A DNA stretch of 64,000 nt from Devosia sp. A16 (GCF_001402915.1 NZ_CP012945.1:3573501-3637500); one strand, 5' to 3'; shown: positions 8,116 to 19,415, counted from the stretch's first letter. Made by a program: numbers and translations. Notes: generated from the letters alone by a model not told the origin.

Positions 8116-8637
8116 CTAGGGCAGTTGTGCGAATCCGTCGCCGAAACCGTTGAGCGACACCGGAATGCCGATGCCTTCCTCCGGCGTCTTGAACACGAAG
8201 AAGATGGCGCTCTTGCCCGTCGTCAGCTTGCCGATCAGCTCGTCGTCGAGCACCACTTCAGCCACGCATCCGTTCGGCAGGCAGCGCACGAACGCCACCC
8301 GACCGATATTGGCGCCGTCGATATTCAGCCCCAGCCCGTTGGGCAGCAGCACGCCGAGCGGCGCCAGCACCCGCAGCAGGCGGGCCTGCTTGTCGGCGGT
8401 CTTCAGCACGATCACCGACAGCCCGACATTGGGCTGGTCTTCGGCCGAGACGTTCTGGATCAGCGCGCACTGCTCGAAGCTGGCGCCCGGCGGCGTATCG
8501 CAACTCATCTGCCAGTCGCCGTACTGGGCCTTGACGACGCCCTGCGCCAGGGCGGGGGACATCAGCCCCGCGGCGATTGCCGCCACCGCGCCGATAACCG
8601 CAACTGTCCGAACCACAAGCCCGAGGATTGGCTGCAC
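8116..8637 (-). CDS. Invasion-associated locus B (IalB)-like periplasmic protein
   Basis: A 173-residue protein starting, in my choice, at a GTG at 8637, which gives a clean signal peptide ending in ALAQ. The frame stays open further upstream but that part lacks similarity. The mature part starts QYGDWQMSCD and carries the cysteines (near EQCALIQ, FVRCLPNGC) that form disulphides in IalB family members. In Bartonella IalB affects erythrocyte invasion; in free-living relatives the function is unknown, so the name gives no evidence of virulence. It may share a transcript with the ChaC gene downstream. Confidence 0.85.
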   Translation of the reverse strand: MQPILGLVVRTVAVIGAVAAIAAGLMSPALAQGVVKAQYGDWQMSCDTPPGASFEQCALIQNVSAEDQPNVGLSVIVLKTADKQARLLRVLAPLGVLLPNGLGLNIDGANIGRVAFVRCLPNGCVAEVVLDDELIGKLTTGKSAIFFVFKTPEEGIGIPVSLNGFGDGFAQLP

Positions 8638-8999
8638 CGATCCGCTCTCTCTATATGTGACATAACGAATCCCGCGTTTCGGCGGGCCTTGCTTCTTAGT
8701 CGGCTGACCCCGCACCGCTGTCAACAAGCCGGCCTGTGGGACGCGGCGGATAAACGCCTGCCAATCAAGGCGAGCGTGAGGCGTACCGGTCAAGTCCCGC
8801 AATTCCACCCCGAGGTGCGTTTTGACGCACGGTACGACGAGAGGCATGAATTGCCTTGGGTCGGCCGATGTGGTTTAGACACATTCCAAGTTTCAAGCGC
8901 TCCGAGGTTGAGTCGGGGCGGCGTTTCGCTATGCCGCATTTGCCCACCTCAACCCGCGCTAGAATACCGGACCAGACGGGATCTCAAGGGGGTTTTTAG
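8638..8999. other. Intergenic region before the oxidase cluster
   Basis: These 362 bases separate ialB from ctaC and must hold the promoters of both. I see a possible -10 TAGAAT at 8960-8965 without a good -35, a TTGACG at 8822-8827 without a good -10, and a small hairpin CCCGC-N6-GCGGG near 8671-8686. AAGGGGG before 9000 is the ribosome site of ctaC. No gene or clear operator is visible. Confidence 0.4.
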
Positions 9000-9908
9000 G
9001 TGACCGGCAAACTACTGAGTTCGATTGGCTCGCTGGGAGCCGCAGCCCTTGCGTTCGCACCGATGGTGGCAGCTGCGCAGGAGCAAGGCCATCCGGTGCC
9101 GGGTCAGATCGGGCTGCAGCCCTCCGTGACCCCGATCATGGATTCCATCCACGCTTTCCACGATGGTCCGCTTTTGTGGACCGCCGTGCTCATCGCCCTC
9201 TTGGTGCTGGTGCTGCTGATCGTCGTGATCGTGCGCTTCAACGCCAAGGCCAATCCCAAGCCTTCGACGACCACGCATAATACGCTGGTCGAGATCGTCT
9301 GGACGGTGGTGCCGATCCTGATCCTCGTGATCATCGCCATCCCGTCCTTCGCGGTGCTCACCGACCAGCTGACCATCCCCGACGGGCAGCGCAAATATCT
9401 CGGCTCGAACATCTTCTCGTTCGGCGACGTCGAGGTTCCGGCCGCCGAGCTGACGGTCAAGGCGACTGGCCAGCAGTGGTACTGGGACTATGAATATGTC
9501 GACCAGGGCAAGTCGATCTCGTCCTCGATCCTCTCCGAAGACGCCCGCCTCGCTCAGGTGCCGGTGCAGCCGCGCCTGCTTGCCGTCGACTATCAGCTGG
9601 TCGTGCCGGTCGATACCACGGTGCGCGTGCAGGTGACCGCCGATCCCTCGGGCGTCATCCATGCCTTCGCCGTGCCTTCGTTCGGCATCAAGATCGACGC
9701 GGTTCCCGGCAAGCTCAACGAGACCTGGTTCAATGCCCGCAAGACCGGCATCTACTATGGTCAGTGCTCGGAGCTGTGCGGTAAGGATCACGCCTTCATG
9801 CCGATCGCCGTGCGTGTCGTCACCAAGGAAGAATTCGCGGCCTGGATGGCGGCGTTCGAGGCGGGTACCGTCGACGACGCCAACGCCACCCTGCCTGCAC
9901 TCAGCTAA
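9000..9908 (+). CDS. ctaC: Cytochrome c oxidase subunit II
   Basis: A 302-residue protein starting with GTG after an AAGGGGG ribosome site. It has a signal peptide (to about AAAQ at residue 27), two transmembrane helices (about 58-80 and 97-120) and a periplasmic CuA domain. The dinuclear copper ligands are all present: His221 in VIHAFAVPSFGIK, then Cys256, Cys260, His264 and Met267 in the GQCSELCGKDHAFM motif. The aromatic electron-entry patch QQWYWDYEY is intact. It accepts electrons from cytochrome c and passes them to subunit I in the inner membrane. First gene of the cta cluster, 60 bases before ctaD. Confidence 0.97.
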   Translation: MTGKLLSSIGSLGAAALAFAPMVAAAQEQGHPVPGQIGLQPSVTPIMDSIHAFHDGPLLWTAVLIALLVLVLLIVVIVRFNAKANPKPSTTTHNTLVEIVWTVVPILILVIIAIPSFAVLTDQLTIPDGQRKYLGSNIFSFGDVEVPAAELTVKATGQQWYWDYEYVDQGKSISSSILSEDARLAQVPVQPRLLAVDYQLVVPVDTTVRVQVTADPSGVIHAFAVPSFGIKIDAVPGKLNETWFNARKTGIYYGQCSELCGKDHAFMPIAVRVVTKEEFAAWMAAFEAGTVDDANATLPALS

Positions 9909-11663
<1,755 letters not shown>

Positions 11664-11716
11664 CCCGAAACTGTGCGCGGGGCCTTCGGGTCCCGCGGCA
11701 ACCAAGGCGAGAGACA

Positions 11717-12646
11717 TTGGCCTACGTGCACCACAGCAATGAGATATCGGTTCGCGCCCACGAGGCGCGGGTCGAGGACTATCTCGCGCTGCTGAAGCCG
11801 CGGGTCATGTCGCTCGTCGTCTTCACCGCCCTGGTCGGGCTGCTGCTCGCCCCCGGCGGCATCAATCCCTTCGTCGGCGCCGTCGCCATTCTCTGCATCG
11901 CCATCGGGGCAGGGGCCTCGGGCGCGCTGAACATGTGGTACGACGCCGATATCGACGCGGTGATGAGCCGCACGGCCAACCGGCCGATCCCGGGCGGCCG
12001 CATGGAGCGGGACCACGCGCTGGCCTTCGGGCTGGTGCTCTCGGTTTTCTCGGTCTGCCTGCTCGGCCTCGCCACCAACTGGGTGGCGGCGGGCTTGTTG
12101 GCCTTCACCATCTTCTTTTATGCGGTGATCTACACGATGTGGCTGAAGCGCTCGACGCCGCAGAACATCGTCATCGGCGGCGCCGCCGGCGCTTTTCCAC
12201 CGATGGTCGGTTGGGCCGCCGTCACCGGCACGATCAGCCTCGAATCCGTCGTGCTGTTCCTCATCATCTTCCTGTGGACGCCGCCGCATTTCTGGGCGCT
12301 GGCGCTCTATAAGCAGTCCGACTACGGCGCGGCCAACATTCCGATGCTGCCCAACGTTGCCGGCGAGAAGGCCACCAAGGTCCAGATCCTCGTCTATTCG
12401 GTGCTGCTCGTCGCCTCGACGCTGGTCCCGGGCTGGATCGGCTTCATGGGGCCGATCTACACCACCGCCGCGCTCATCACCGGTGCCGGTTTCCTGTGGT
12501 TCGCCTGGGTGCTCTTCCGTACCACCGAGACGGTGGCGATGAAGAAGGCCGGGCGCGCCCTGTTCACCTATTCACTGAGCTATCTCTCCGTGATCTTCCT
12601 GGCGTTGATCACCGACCACGTAGCCGGAATGCTGGGATGGCTCTGA
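11717..12646 (+). CDS. ctaB: Protohaem IX farnesyltransferase (haem O synthase)
   Basis: A 309-residue membrane prenyltransferase of the UbiA superfamily. The first aspartate-rich motif is N72-MWY-D76-AD-I-D80 followed by RTANRPIP, the second is in the later [12 protein letters not shown] region. It attaches farnesyl to haem b to form haem O, the precursor of the haem A used by subunit I. I chose the TTG at 11717 because AAGGCGAGAG lies just before it and the length then matches the family; the frame is open further upstream. The last base of its TGA is the first base of the coxF start. Confidence 0.93.
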   Translation: MAYVHHSNEISVRAHEARVEDYLALLKPRVMSLVVFTALVGLLLAPGGINPFVGAVAILCIAIGAGASGALNMWYDADIDAVMSRTANRPIPGGRMERDHALAFGLVLSVFSVCLLGLATNWVAAGLLAFTIFFYAVIYTMWLKRSTPQNIVIGGAAGAFPPMVGWAAVTGTISLESVVLFLIIFLWTPPHFWALALYKQSDYGAANIPMLPNVAGEKATKVQILVYSVLLVASTLVPGWIGFMGPIYTTAALITGAGFLWFAWVLFRTTETVAMKKAGRALFTYSLSYLSVIFLALITDHVAGMLGWL

Positions 12647-12804
12647 TGGTCGAACCCGTAAAGCGCGATGAAGAAGCCGAGGTGGCGGCCCGCCGGCGCC
12701 GTCGCTCGATTGCTTTGGGTCTGGCGCTGGGCGCCTTCGTCCTCATCGTCTACATCCTGACCATCGTGAAGATGGGTCCGGCGGTTCTGGATCGGCCGCT
12801 TTGA
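12646..12804 (+). CDS. coxF: Small oxidase-associated membrane protein (CoxF-like)
   Basis: A 52-residue protein with a charged, arginine-rich cytoplasmic start (EEAEVAARRRRRS) and one transmembrane helix (ALGLALGAFVLIVYILTIV). Position between ctaB and ctaG and size match the small protein called CoxF in related alphaproteobacteria, thought to assist or stabilise the oxidase. The ATG at 12646 shares one base with the ctaB stop (TGATG), so translation is coupled; an ATG at 12637 is an alternative. The next gene starts one base after its stop. Confidence 0.8.
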   Translation: MVEPVKRDEEAEVAARRRRRSIALGLALGAFVLIVYILTIVKMGPAVLDRPL

Positions 12805-12805
12805 A

Positions 12806-13357
12806 ATGACCGACGCTTCCCTTCCGCATCAGCCCCGCAATCGCCGCGTCGCCATCACGCTGCTGCTCCTGGTGGCTGCGATGGTCGGCGCCGCCTATGC
12901 CGCAGTGCCGCTCTACCAGCTGTTCTGCCAGGTCACCGGTTTCGGCGGCACCACCCAGGTCTCGACGGGAAACCCCAAAGGCGCCATCGCCCGCGAGATG
13001 ACCGTGCGCTTCGATTCCAACGTCGAGGGCAAGCTGCCGTGGACGGTAACGCCGGCCAAGCCCGTCACCGACAAGATCGGCAATGTCGAGACCGTGGTTT
13101 TCACCGCGCACAATTCGTCCGACCAGCCGGTGACAGGGCAGGCGATCTTCAACGTCACGCCCGAGCAGACCGGCATCTATTTCAACAAGATCGAATGCTT
13201 CTGCTTCACCGAGCAGACGCTGCAGCCCGGCGAGACCGTCGAGATGCCGATCGTCTTCTTCGTTGATCCCGATATCGCTGAGAACCGCGATCTCGACACC
13301 ATCCGGGACATCACCCTGTCCTATACATTCTACGCCGTTAAGAGCGAGGGAAGCTGA
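12806..13357 (+). CDS. ctaG: Cytochrome c oxidase assembly protein CtaG (Cox11 family)
   Basis: A 183-residue protein with an N-terminal membrane anchor (residues 14-35) and a periplasmic immunoglobulin-like domain. The copper-binding motif CFCF (Cys131 and Cys133) in [10 protein letters not shown] is intact, as is the additional conserved cysteine at position 41 after the helix (YQLFCQVTG). Cox11/CtaG proteins deliver copper to CuB of subunit I. It sits between coxF and ctaE with gaps of 1 and 2 bases, so it is part of the same operon. Confidence 0.95.
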   Translation: MTDASLPHQPRNRRVAITLLLLVAAMVGAAYAAVPLYQLFCQVTGFGGTTQVSTGNPKGAIAREMTVRFDSNVEGKLPWTVTPAKPVTDKIGNVETVVFTAHNSSDQPVTGQAIFNVTPEQTGIYFNKIECFCFTEQTLQPGETVEMPIVFFVDPDIAENRDLDTIRDITLSYTFYAVKSEGS

Positions 13358-13359
13358 CC

Positions 13360-14199
13360 ATGGCTGCGCACGCCAAGCCCAACCACGACTATCACCTGGT
13401 AAACCCCAGCCCCTGGCCCTTCGTCGGCTCGGTCTCCGCCTTCGTCATGGCGGTCGGCGCCGTGCTGTGGTTCCACGACATTGCGCCGCCCTGGATCCTG
13501 CTCGCCGGCTTCGTCGGCGTGCTCTACACCATGTATGCGTGGTGGAGCGACGTCATCAAGGAAGGCAAGGCCGGCGACCATACCCCGGTGGTGATGATGC
13601 ATCACCGCTATGGCATGATCCTGTTCATCGCCTCCGAAGTGATGTTCTTCGTCGCCTGGTTCTGGGCCTATTTCGACGGTTTCTTCAACCAGGAAGCGCA
13701 CGAGCAGTATGCCCGTATCGCCGCCATGGGCCCGACCTGGCCGCCCACCGGCGTCGAGCTGTTCAGCCCCTGGCACCTGCCGCTGTTCAACACGCTGATC
13801 CTCTTGACCTCGGGCACCGCGGTCACCTGGGCACACCATGCGCTGCTGCATCGCGACAAGCGCGGCCTCGTCTGGGGCCTCGCCATCACCATTGCGCTGG
13901 GCGTGCTGTTCACCTGCGTGCAGGCGCTCGAGTACTCCGAGGCCGGCTTCCAGTTCACCGGCAACCTCTATGGCGCCACCTTCTTCATGGCCACGGGCTT
14001 CCACGGCTTCCACGTGCTGATCGGTACGATCTTCCTGATCGTCTGCCTGATCCGCGCCATGAAGGACGAGTTCACCCCCGAACATCACCTCGGCTTCGAG
14101 TTCGCCGCCTGGTACTGGCACTTCGTTGACGTGGTGTGGCTGTTCCTGTTCGCCTCCATCTATGTCTGGGGCAGCTGGGGCGTCACCCTCAGCCACTAA
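13360..14199 (+). CDS. ctaE: Cytochrome c oxidase subunit III
   Basis: A 279-residue protein with seven predicted helices typical for subunit III. Recognisable segments are [11 protein letters not shown] at the start, the [14 protein letters not shown] helix with its conserved glutamate, [19 protein letters not shown], and the C-terminal [15 protein letters not shown]. It stabilises subunit I and its proton uptake. It is the last gene of the cta cluster, followed by a strong terminator at 14226-14256. Confidence 0.96.
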   Translation: MAAHAKPNHDYHLVNPSPWPFVGSVSAFVMAVGAVLWFHDIAPPWILLAGFVGVLYTMYAWWSDVIKEGKAGDHTPVVMMHHRYGMILFIASEVMFFVAWFWAYFDGFFNQEAHEQYARIAAMGPTWPPTGVELFSPWHLPLFNTLILLTSGTAVTWAHHALLHRDKRGLVWGLAITIALGVLFTCVQALEYSEAGFQFTGNLYGATFFMATGFHGFHVLIGTIFLIVCLIRAMKDEFTPEHHLGFEFAAWYWHFVDVVWLFLFASIYVWGSWGVTLSH

Positions 14200-14225
14200 G
14201 CTGAGGCTGGACGAAGACAGTTCGA

Positions 14226-14256
14226 GGGGCGCGGCAAAGCTGCGCCCCTTGTTTTT
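14226..14256 (+). terminator. Rho-independent terminator of the oxidase cluster
   Basis: Ten-base stem GGGGCGCGGC / GCTGCGCCCC (one G-T pair) with AAA loop, followed by TTGTTTTT. It closes the ctaC-ctaE operon. Confidence 0.85.
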
Positions 14257-14268
14257 CCGGGGATAGAG

Positions 14269-14886
14269 ATGACCGATCACATCATCCGCGATGTCGCGAG
14301 CCTCGAGGCGCTCTATGGCGACGTGAGCCTCGGCGCACAGCTCAAGGAGCTGCCCTATCTCCACCCGCACTATGGGGCGCTGATCAAGGCCTCGCCCTTC
14401 GCCATCCTCGCCACCTCGGGTCCGGGTGGCCTCGATGCTTCGCCGCGCGGCGACGCACCGGGCTTCGTCGAAATCCTCGATGACCGGACGCTGCTGCTTG
14501 CCGACCGGCGCGGCAACAACCGGCTCGACAGCCTGCGCAACGTCATCGCCGATCCGCGCGTCGCGCTGCTGTTCCTCGTTCCCGGCGTCGGCGAAACCCT
14601 GCGTGTCAATGGCACCGCCGAGATTTCGGTCGCTCCCGAGCTGCTGCAGCGTCTCGCCGTCGCCGGCAAGCCACCGAACAGCGTGCTGGTCATTCACATC
14701 GAGACCGTTTTCTTCCAGTGTTCACGCGCCCTGGTGCGCTCGGAACTGTGGAATCCCGACCGCCATGTCGCCGGCTCGAGCCTTCCCAGCCCCGGCCAGA
14801 TGCTGGCCGCGACCAGCCAAGCCCGGATCGATGGCGAGGCGTATGATCGCGCGCTGCCCGAACGCCTGAAAGTCACGCTGTACTGA
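14269..14886 (+). CDS. PPOX-type flavin-binding protein
   Basis: A 205-residue protein of the pyridoxamine-phosphate-oxidase-like split barrel, in the branch of MSMEG_1061-type FMN-dependent proteins. Supporting segments are KASPFAILATSGPGGLDASPRGD, where small side chains line the flavin, and DDRTLLLADRRGNNRLDSLRN, a typical FMN-phosphate-binding stretch. It probably binds FMN or F420-like cofactor and acts as a reductase or oxidase of unknown substrate; it is not the vitamin B6 enzyme PdxH itself. It follows the oxidase terminator and precedes the DUF983 gene by 2 bases, so it probably starts a new unit leading to SURF1. Confidence 0.8.
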   Translation: MTDHIIRDVASLEALYGDVSLGAQLKELPYLHPHYGALIKASPFAILATSGPGGLDASPRGDAPGFVEILDDRTLLLADRRGNNRLDSLRNVIADPRVALLFLVPGVGETLRVNGTAEISVAPELLQRLAVAGKPPNSVLVIHIETVFFQCSRALVRSELWNPDRHVAGSSLPSPGQMLAATSQARIDGEAYDRALPERLKVTLY

Positions 14887-14888
14887 CC

Positions 14889-15266
14889 ATGACCGAACCG
14901 CCCCCCGAACGCCTGCCGTCACCCTTTGCCACCGGCCTCGCCTGCCGCTGTCCGCGCTGTGGTGAGGGCCCGCTGTTCAGCGGCTTCCTGAAGCCGGTGT
15001 CGCGCTGCGAGAGCTGCGGTGAGGACCTGAGCTTTGCCGCCGCCACCGAAGGTCCCGCGGTCTTCATCATCCTGATCGTCGGCTTCGTCATCATCGGGGC
15101 GGCCGCTGCGGTGGAGGGGTTGTTCCATCCCCCGCCGTTCGTCCACCTGTTGCTCTGGCTGCCCAGCACCGTCATCCTGTCGCTGCTGCTGTTGCGCCCG
15201 CTGAAAGCCACCATGGTGGCGCTGCAGTATCACAACCGCGCCGGTGAAGGCCGTCTCGATGGCTGA
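14889..15266 (+). CDS. DUF983 membrane protein with zinc-ribbon-like cysteines
   Basis: A 125-residue protein of the DUF983 family. Two cysteine pairs near the N-terminus, CRCPRCGEG and SRCESCGED, form a zinc-ribbon-like head; two transmembrane helices follow (about 57-78 and 85-105). DUF983 genes are very often found with cytochrome oxidase genes in alphaproteobacteria, as here, which suggests a role in oxidase assembly, but no reaction is known. It overlaps the start of the SURF1 gene by 8 bases. Confidence 0.85.
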   Translation: MTEPPPERLPSPFATGLACRCPRCGEGPLFSGFLKPVSRCESCGEDLSFAAATEGPAVFIILIVGFVIIGAAAAVEGLFHPPPFVHLLLWLPSTVILSLLLLRPLKATMVALQYHNRAGEGRLDG

Positions 15267-16032
15267 GCAGCTGCCGCCGACCCGGGCCCCGCGCTGGTCG
15301 TTCTGGGCCTTCATCGGCTTCATGCTGCTGCTGATGGCGGTGTTCGTGACCCTCGGCATCTGGCAGGTCGAGCGGCTCGGCGAAAAGGAGCGGCTGATTG
15401 CCAACGTCGCCTCGCGCATGACGCTGGCCCCCGAGCAGCTGCCGCCGGTCAACGAGTGGCCGGCCTTCGATGCCGAGGCCTGGAACTATCGCCCGGTCGC
15501 CGTGGCCGGCACCTTTCGTCCTGCCGGCACGATCCTCGTCTTCACCAGCCTCGCCGATCAGCGAGGCAAGTATTCCGGTCCGGGCTACTGGGTAATGACC
15601 CCGTTGGAACTGGCGGCGGGCGGCACCGTGTTCGTCAATCGCGGCTTCGTTCCGCAGGAGTCCGCCGCGGCTTTCGCCAGCGGCGGCGCGGTCGAGCCGG
15701 GCCTCGTCAGCCTGGAGGGCATCGCTCGCGCCTCCGAAGCGATCAACAGCTTCACGCCGGCGCCCGACAGCGCCAAGCGGATCGAGTGGGTGCGCAATAC
15801 CGCCCGGCTCGCCGCCATGGCTGGTCCCGTGGCGGAGCCGGTGGCGCCGATCTATATCGACCTGCCGGCCCTGGGGGAGGGCGCCTTGCCGCAAGGTGGG
15901 GAAACCGTGGTCAGCTTCCCCAACAACCATCTCGGCTACGCCATCACCTGGTTCGGCTTCGCGACGCTGGTGCCCTTCCTGTTGTTCTTCTGGGCGCGGC
16001 GCCAACGCGCGCCTAAGCTCACCAAGCCATGA
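15259..16032 (+). CDS. SURF1 family oxidase assembly protein
   Basis: A 257-residue protein with the SURF1 plan: N-terminal helix (FWAFIGFMLLLMAVFVTLGIWQ), a periplasmic domain with the conserved YRPVAVAGTF segment and FVNRGFVP, and a C-terminal helix preceded by NNHLGYAITWFGFA. SURF1 helps insertion of haem A into subunit I. I chose the ATG at 15259 inside the DUF983 end; a GTG at 15244 would add five residues. Its location downstream of the cta cluster matches the role. Confidence 0.93.
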   Translation: MAEQLPPTRAPRWSFWAFIGFMLLLMAVFVTLGIWQVERLGEKERLIANVASRMTLAPEQLPPVNEWPAFDAEAWNYRPVAVAGTFRPAGTILVFTSLADQRGKYSGPGYWVMTPLELAAGGTVFVNRGFVPQESAAAFASGGAVEPGLVSLEGIARASEAINSFTPAPDSAKRIEWVRNTARLAAMAGPVAEPVAPIYIDLPALGEGALPQGGETVVSFPNNHLGYAITWFGFATLVPFLLFFWARRQRAPKLTKP

Positions 16033-16056
16033 AACTTGCGGCGCAGCCGCAGTTTC
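16028..16056. terminator. Hairpin after the SURF1 gene
   Basis: TGAAACTTGCGGC and GCCGCAGTTTCA pair with one bulged base around a GCA loop. The arms include the SURF1 stop codon. There is no T-tract, so it may be an attenuating or stability hairpin and not a complete terminator. Confidence 0.45.
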
Positions 16057-16130
16057 AATAGGGTGCCCGGCAATCCCAAACCGCGTGCGCAGCAGGCACG
16101 TGCGAGAACAAGGCGGGGCGCTTTCCCTAT

Positions 16131-17531
16131 ATGCAGTTCGTTTCTACGCGCGGCGGGGCGGTCGTGCCCGGCTTCTCCGATGCAGTCCTCGCGGGTCTGG
16201 CAAGCGATGGCGGCCTCTACGTCCCCGAACACTGGCCGCAGATCTCCTCCGCCGAGATTGCCGCCTACGCCAACCGGCCCTATGCCGAGGTCGCTTTCGA
16301 TATCATCCGCCGTTTCGTCGACGGTGAGATTCCCGATGCCGAGCTGAGGCGCATCATCGACGAGGCCTATGCCACCTTCCGGCATCCCTCCGTGGCGCCG
16401 CTGGTCGAACTCGAGCCGGGCCACTTCGTGCTGGAGTTGTTCCACGGTCCTACGCTGGCGTTCAAGGACGTGGCGATGCAATTCCTCGCACGGGTGATGG
16501 ATCATATCCTCGCCCGCCGCGGCAGCCGCGCCACCATCGTCGGCGCCACCTCGGGCGATACCGGCTCGGCCGCCATCGAGGCTTTCCGCGGCCGTGACAC
16601 CACCGACATCTTCATCCTCCACCCGGAGGGGCGCACCTCGCTGGTGCAGCGCCGGCAGATGACCACGGTGCTCGACGCCAACGTCCACAACATCGCGCTG
16701 CGCGGCACGTTCGACGATTGCCAGGACATCGTGAAGGGCCTGTTCAACAATCGCGGCTTCCGCGACCGGACCCAGCTCAGTGGCGTCAATTCGATCAACT
16801 GGGGCCGTATCGTCGCGCAGATCGTCTACTACTTCACCGCGGCAGCTTCGCTCGGCGCGCCGCAGCGCGAGGTGATCTTCACCGTTCCCACCGGCAATTT
16901 CGGCGACATTTTCGCCGGCTACTGCGCCGCGCGCATGGGGCTGCCGATCCGCACCCTGGCCATCGCAACCAACGCCAACGACATCCTCGCCCGTACGCTC
17001 GAGACCGGGCGCTACGAGGTGACCGGCGTCACCCCGACCATCAGTCCGTCGATGGACATCCAGGTCAGCTCCAACTTCGAACGGCTGCTGTTCGAGGCGG
17101 TCGACCGCGATGCGGATGCGGTCAAGTCGATGATGAGCGGCCTCAAGCAGTCCGGCGGCTTTGCCATCCCCGATCGGGGCATGGCGGCGATCCGCCGGCA
17201 GTTCGTCGCCGGCCGCACCGATGAGGCGGCGACCGCCGCCACCATCAAGGCGGTGCAGGCCCGCTCCGCCTACCTGCTCGACCCGCATACCGCGGTAGGC
17301 GTTGCGGTGGCCCGCACCCTGGTCGGGGGCTCCGCCCCGGTGGTGACGCTTGCCACCGCGCATCCCGCCAAGTTCCCCGCCGCGGTCAAGGCTGCGGCGG
17401 GCATTGAACCGGCTCTGCCGGCGTGGTTGTCTGATCTTTATGAACGAGAAGAACGCCTGACCGTGCTGAACAACGATCAGTCCGAGGTCGAGCAGTTCAT
17501 TGCGGCGCGCTCCCGCGCCGGAGGAGCATAA
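16131..17531 (+). CDS. thrC: Threonine synthase
   Basis: A 466-residue PLP enzyme of the longer, fold-type II threonine synthase class. The N-terminus MQFVSTRGGA and the segment ASDGGLYVPEHWP are typical. Lys112 in TLAFKDVAMQF is the PLP-binding lysine, and SGDTGSAAIEAF holds the phosphate-binding loop. It converts O-phospho-homoserine to threonine in the cytosol. The stop TAA is immediately followed by the GTG start of the M16 peptidase gene, and this thrC-peptidase pairing is usual in related genomes. Confidence 0.96.
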   Translation: MQFVSTRGGAVVPGFSDAVLAGLASDGGLYVPEHWPQISSAEIAAYANRPYAEVAFDIIRRFVDGEIPDAELRRIIDEAYATFRHPSVAPLVELEPGHFVLELFHGPTLAFKDVAMQFLARVMDHILARRGSRATIVGATSGDTGSAAIEAFRGRDTTDIFILHPEGRTSLVQRRQMTTVLDANVHNIALRGTFDDCQDIVKGLFNNRGFRDRTQLSGVNSINWGRIVAQIVYYFTAAASLGAPQREVIFTVPTGNFGDIFAGYCAARMGLPIRTLAIATNANDILARTLETGRYEVTGVTPTISPSMDIQVSSNFERLLFEAVDRDADAVKSMMSGLKQSGGFAIPDRGMAAIRRQFVAGRTDEAATAATIKAVQARSAYLLDPHTAVGVAVARTLVGGSAPVVTLATAHPAKFPAAVKAAAGIEPALPAWLSDLYEREERLTVLNNDQSEVEQFIAARSRAGGA

Positions 17532-18794
17532 GTGACGGTCCGGAGTACGACGCTTCCCAATGGCATGACCGTTCTCACCGACGACATGCCGCATCTCGAA
17601 AGCGCGTCGCTGGGCATCTGGGTCAAGGCTGGGTCACGCAGCGAGACCGAGGCCGAGCACGGCATTTCGCATATGCTCGAGCATATGGCCTTCAAGGGCA
17701 CCACCACCCGCGATGCCCTCGAGATCGCCTCCACCATCGAGAATGTCGGCGGCGATCTCAACGCCGCGACTTCGGTGGAGCACACCGGCTACTTCGCCCG
17801 GGTGCTCAAGGAGGATGTGGCGCTTTCCGCCGACATCCTCTCCGACATCCTGCAGAACTCGCAATTCGAGCAGCATGAGCTCGATCGCGAGCAGCAGGTG
17901 ATCGTGCAGGAGATCGGTGCGGCGCGCGACAATCCCGACGATCACGTCTTCGACCTGTTCCAGCAGGCCGCCTATCCCGATCAGGCGATCGGGCGCACCA
18001 TCCTTGGCACTGTCGAATCGGTGAACAGCTTTGGTCCTGAGTCGATCCGCGCCTATATGGAGCGTAACTATGTGGGCGACCACATGGTGCTGTGTGCAGC
18101 CGGCAACGTCGACCACGATGCGCTGGTCGACATCGCCAATAATCGCTTCCATGACCTGAAACCGACCGGCGCGCCGCCGCCCGACAAGGCCGCCTATGTC
18201 GGCGGAGAGCAGCGGCTCGTCTCCGAGCATGAACAGGCCCATATCGTATTGGGAATGGAAGGGCGCGCCTACAATTCCGACGGCTTCTATGCGGTGCAGA
18301 TCCTGGCATCGATACTGGGCGGCGGCATGAGTTCGCGGCTGTTCCAGGAAGTGCGCGAGAAACGCGGTCTCTGCTACTCGGTCTATGCCTTTCACTGGGC
18401 CTTCGCCGATAGCGGTATTTTCGGCGTCGCCGCCTCCACCGGCGAGGACGAAGTGGCCGAACTGCTGCCGGTGGTCCTCGACGAGCTGCGCAAGGCCACC
18501 GAGACGATCACCGACGAGGAGGTGATCCGGGTCCGCAACCAGATCCGCGCCGGCCTGCTGATGTCGCTCGAAAGTCCGTCATCGCGCGCCGGGCAACTGG
18601 CCCGCCAGCAGATCCTGTGGGGGCGCACCATTCCCCTGCAGGAGACGGTGGAGCGGATCAACCGCATCACTGCCGATCGGGTCAAGCAGATCGCCCGGCA
18701 GATATTCGATGCCGGCAAGGTGTCGCTCGCCGGCATCGGCCCGGTCGCCAAACTTCCCGACTATCGCGATATCGCGGCACAGCTGAAAAACTGA
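17532..18794 (+). CDS. M16 family zinc metallopeptidase (mitochondrial processing peptidase-like)
   Basis: A 420-residue protein of the pitrilysin/insulinase superfamily. The inverted zinc motif HxxEH is intact as His47-MLE-His51 in GISHMLEHMAF, with the downstream acidic ligand region ELDREQQVIVQEI. The C-terminal half holds the second, inactive M16 domain (FQEVREKRGLCYSVYAF). It is the bacterial relative of the mitochondrial processing peptidase beta subunit; in bacteria such proteins degrade peptides in the cytosol or periplasm, and no signal peptide is seen here. It begins directly at the base after the thrC stop, with AGGAG inside the thrC end as ribosome site. Confidence 0.92.
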   Translation: MTVRSTTLPNGMTVLTDDMPHLESASLGIWVKAGSRSETEAEHGISHMLEHMAFKGTTTRDALEIASTIENVGGDLNAATSVEHTGYFARVLKEDVALSADILSDILQNSQFEQHELDREQQVIVQEIGAARDNPDDHVFDLFQQAAYPDQAIGRTILGTVESVNSFGPESIRAYMERNYVGDHMVLCAAGNVDHDALVDIANNRFHDLKPTGAPPPDKAAYVGGEQRLVSEHEQAHIVLGMEGRAYNSDGFYAVQILASILGGGMSSRLFQEVREKRGLCYSVYAFHWAFADSGIFGVAASTGEDEVAELLPVVLDELRKATETITDEEVIRVRNQIRAGLLMSLESPSSRAGQLARQQILWGRTIPLQETVERINRITADRVKQIARQIFDAGKVSLAGIGPVAKLPDYRDIAAQLKN

Positions 18795-18812
18795 GGGCGT
18801 GGCGGCGTCATC

Positions 18813-19415
18813 ATGATGCTCACCTGGTTTGCGCGTGACGATACCCCGGTGCTGACGGGACAGCGCGTCTTGCTCAGGGCGCCGCGCGCCACCGACTATA
18901 CCGCCTGGCGCGATCTGCGTCGGGCCAGCCGCGACTTTCTGCGTCCCTACGAGCCGCGCTGGACCGACTCGGACCTCAGCCAGCGGGTCTACACGGCGCG
19001 CCTCAGGCGCGGCCGCGAGGAGGCGAGGGCAGGCACCGACTACGCCTTCTTCATCTTCACCCGCCGCGACGAGGAACTGGTGGGGGGCATCACGCTCTCC
19101 AATGTGCGGCGTCGCGCCGCGCAGTTCGTCAATCTCGGTTACTGGATGGGGCACAAGTTCGCCGGGCAGGGCTACATGACCGAGGCGGTGGGGCTTGTGG
19201 TCCCTTACTGCTTCGAGACCCTGGGTTTGCACAGAATTCACGCGGCCTTCCTGCCCGACAACCAGGCCAGCCGCCGCGTCCTTGAAAAAAACGGATTCAC
19301 CGAAGAGGGCTACGCCGAACACTACCTTCAGATCGATGGCAGATGGGCCGACCACGTGCTGTTCGGCCTGACCCGGGAGCGCTACGACGCGGCCATTAGG
19401 CGCGCAAACCGGTGA
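18813..19415 (+). CDS. GNAT family N-acetyltransferase (RimJ-like)
   Basis: A 200-residue acetyltransferase. After LRAPRATDYTAWRDLRRASR comes the core GNAT sheet with the acetyl-CoA loop region MGHKFAGQGYMTEA, then HRIHAAFLPDNQASRRVLEKNGF and EEGYAEHYLQIDGRW, the pattern of RimJ/RimL-type enzymes that acetylate protein N-termini (ribosomal S5 in the case of RimJ). The actual substrate is unknown. It lies 18 bases after the M16 peptidase and is probably in the thrC operon. Confidence 0.88.
   Translation: MMLTWFARDDTPVLTGQRVLLRAPRATDYTAWRDLRRASRDFLRPYEPRWTDSDLSQRVYTARLRRGREEARAGTDYAFFIFTRRDEELVGGITLSNVRRRAAQFVNLGYWMGHKFAGQGYMTEAVGLVVPYCFETLGLHRIHAAFLPDNQASRRVLEKNGFTEEGYAEHYLQIDGRWADHVLFGLTRERYDAAIRRANR

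Noticed and set aside
12496-12636. Extension of the coxF frame upstream into ctaB
   Set aside because: Those codons translate to Arg/Gly/His-rich shadow sequence; coupling at TGATG gives the expected small protein.
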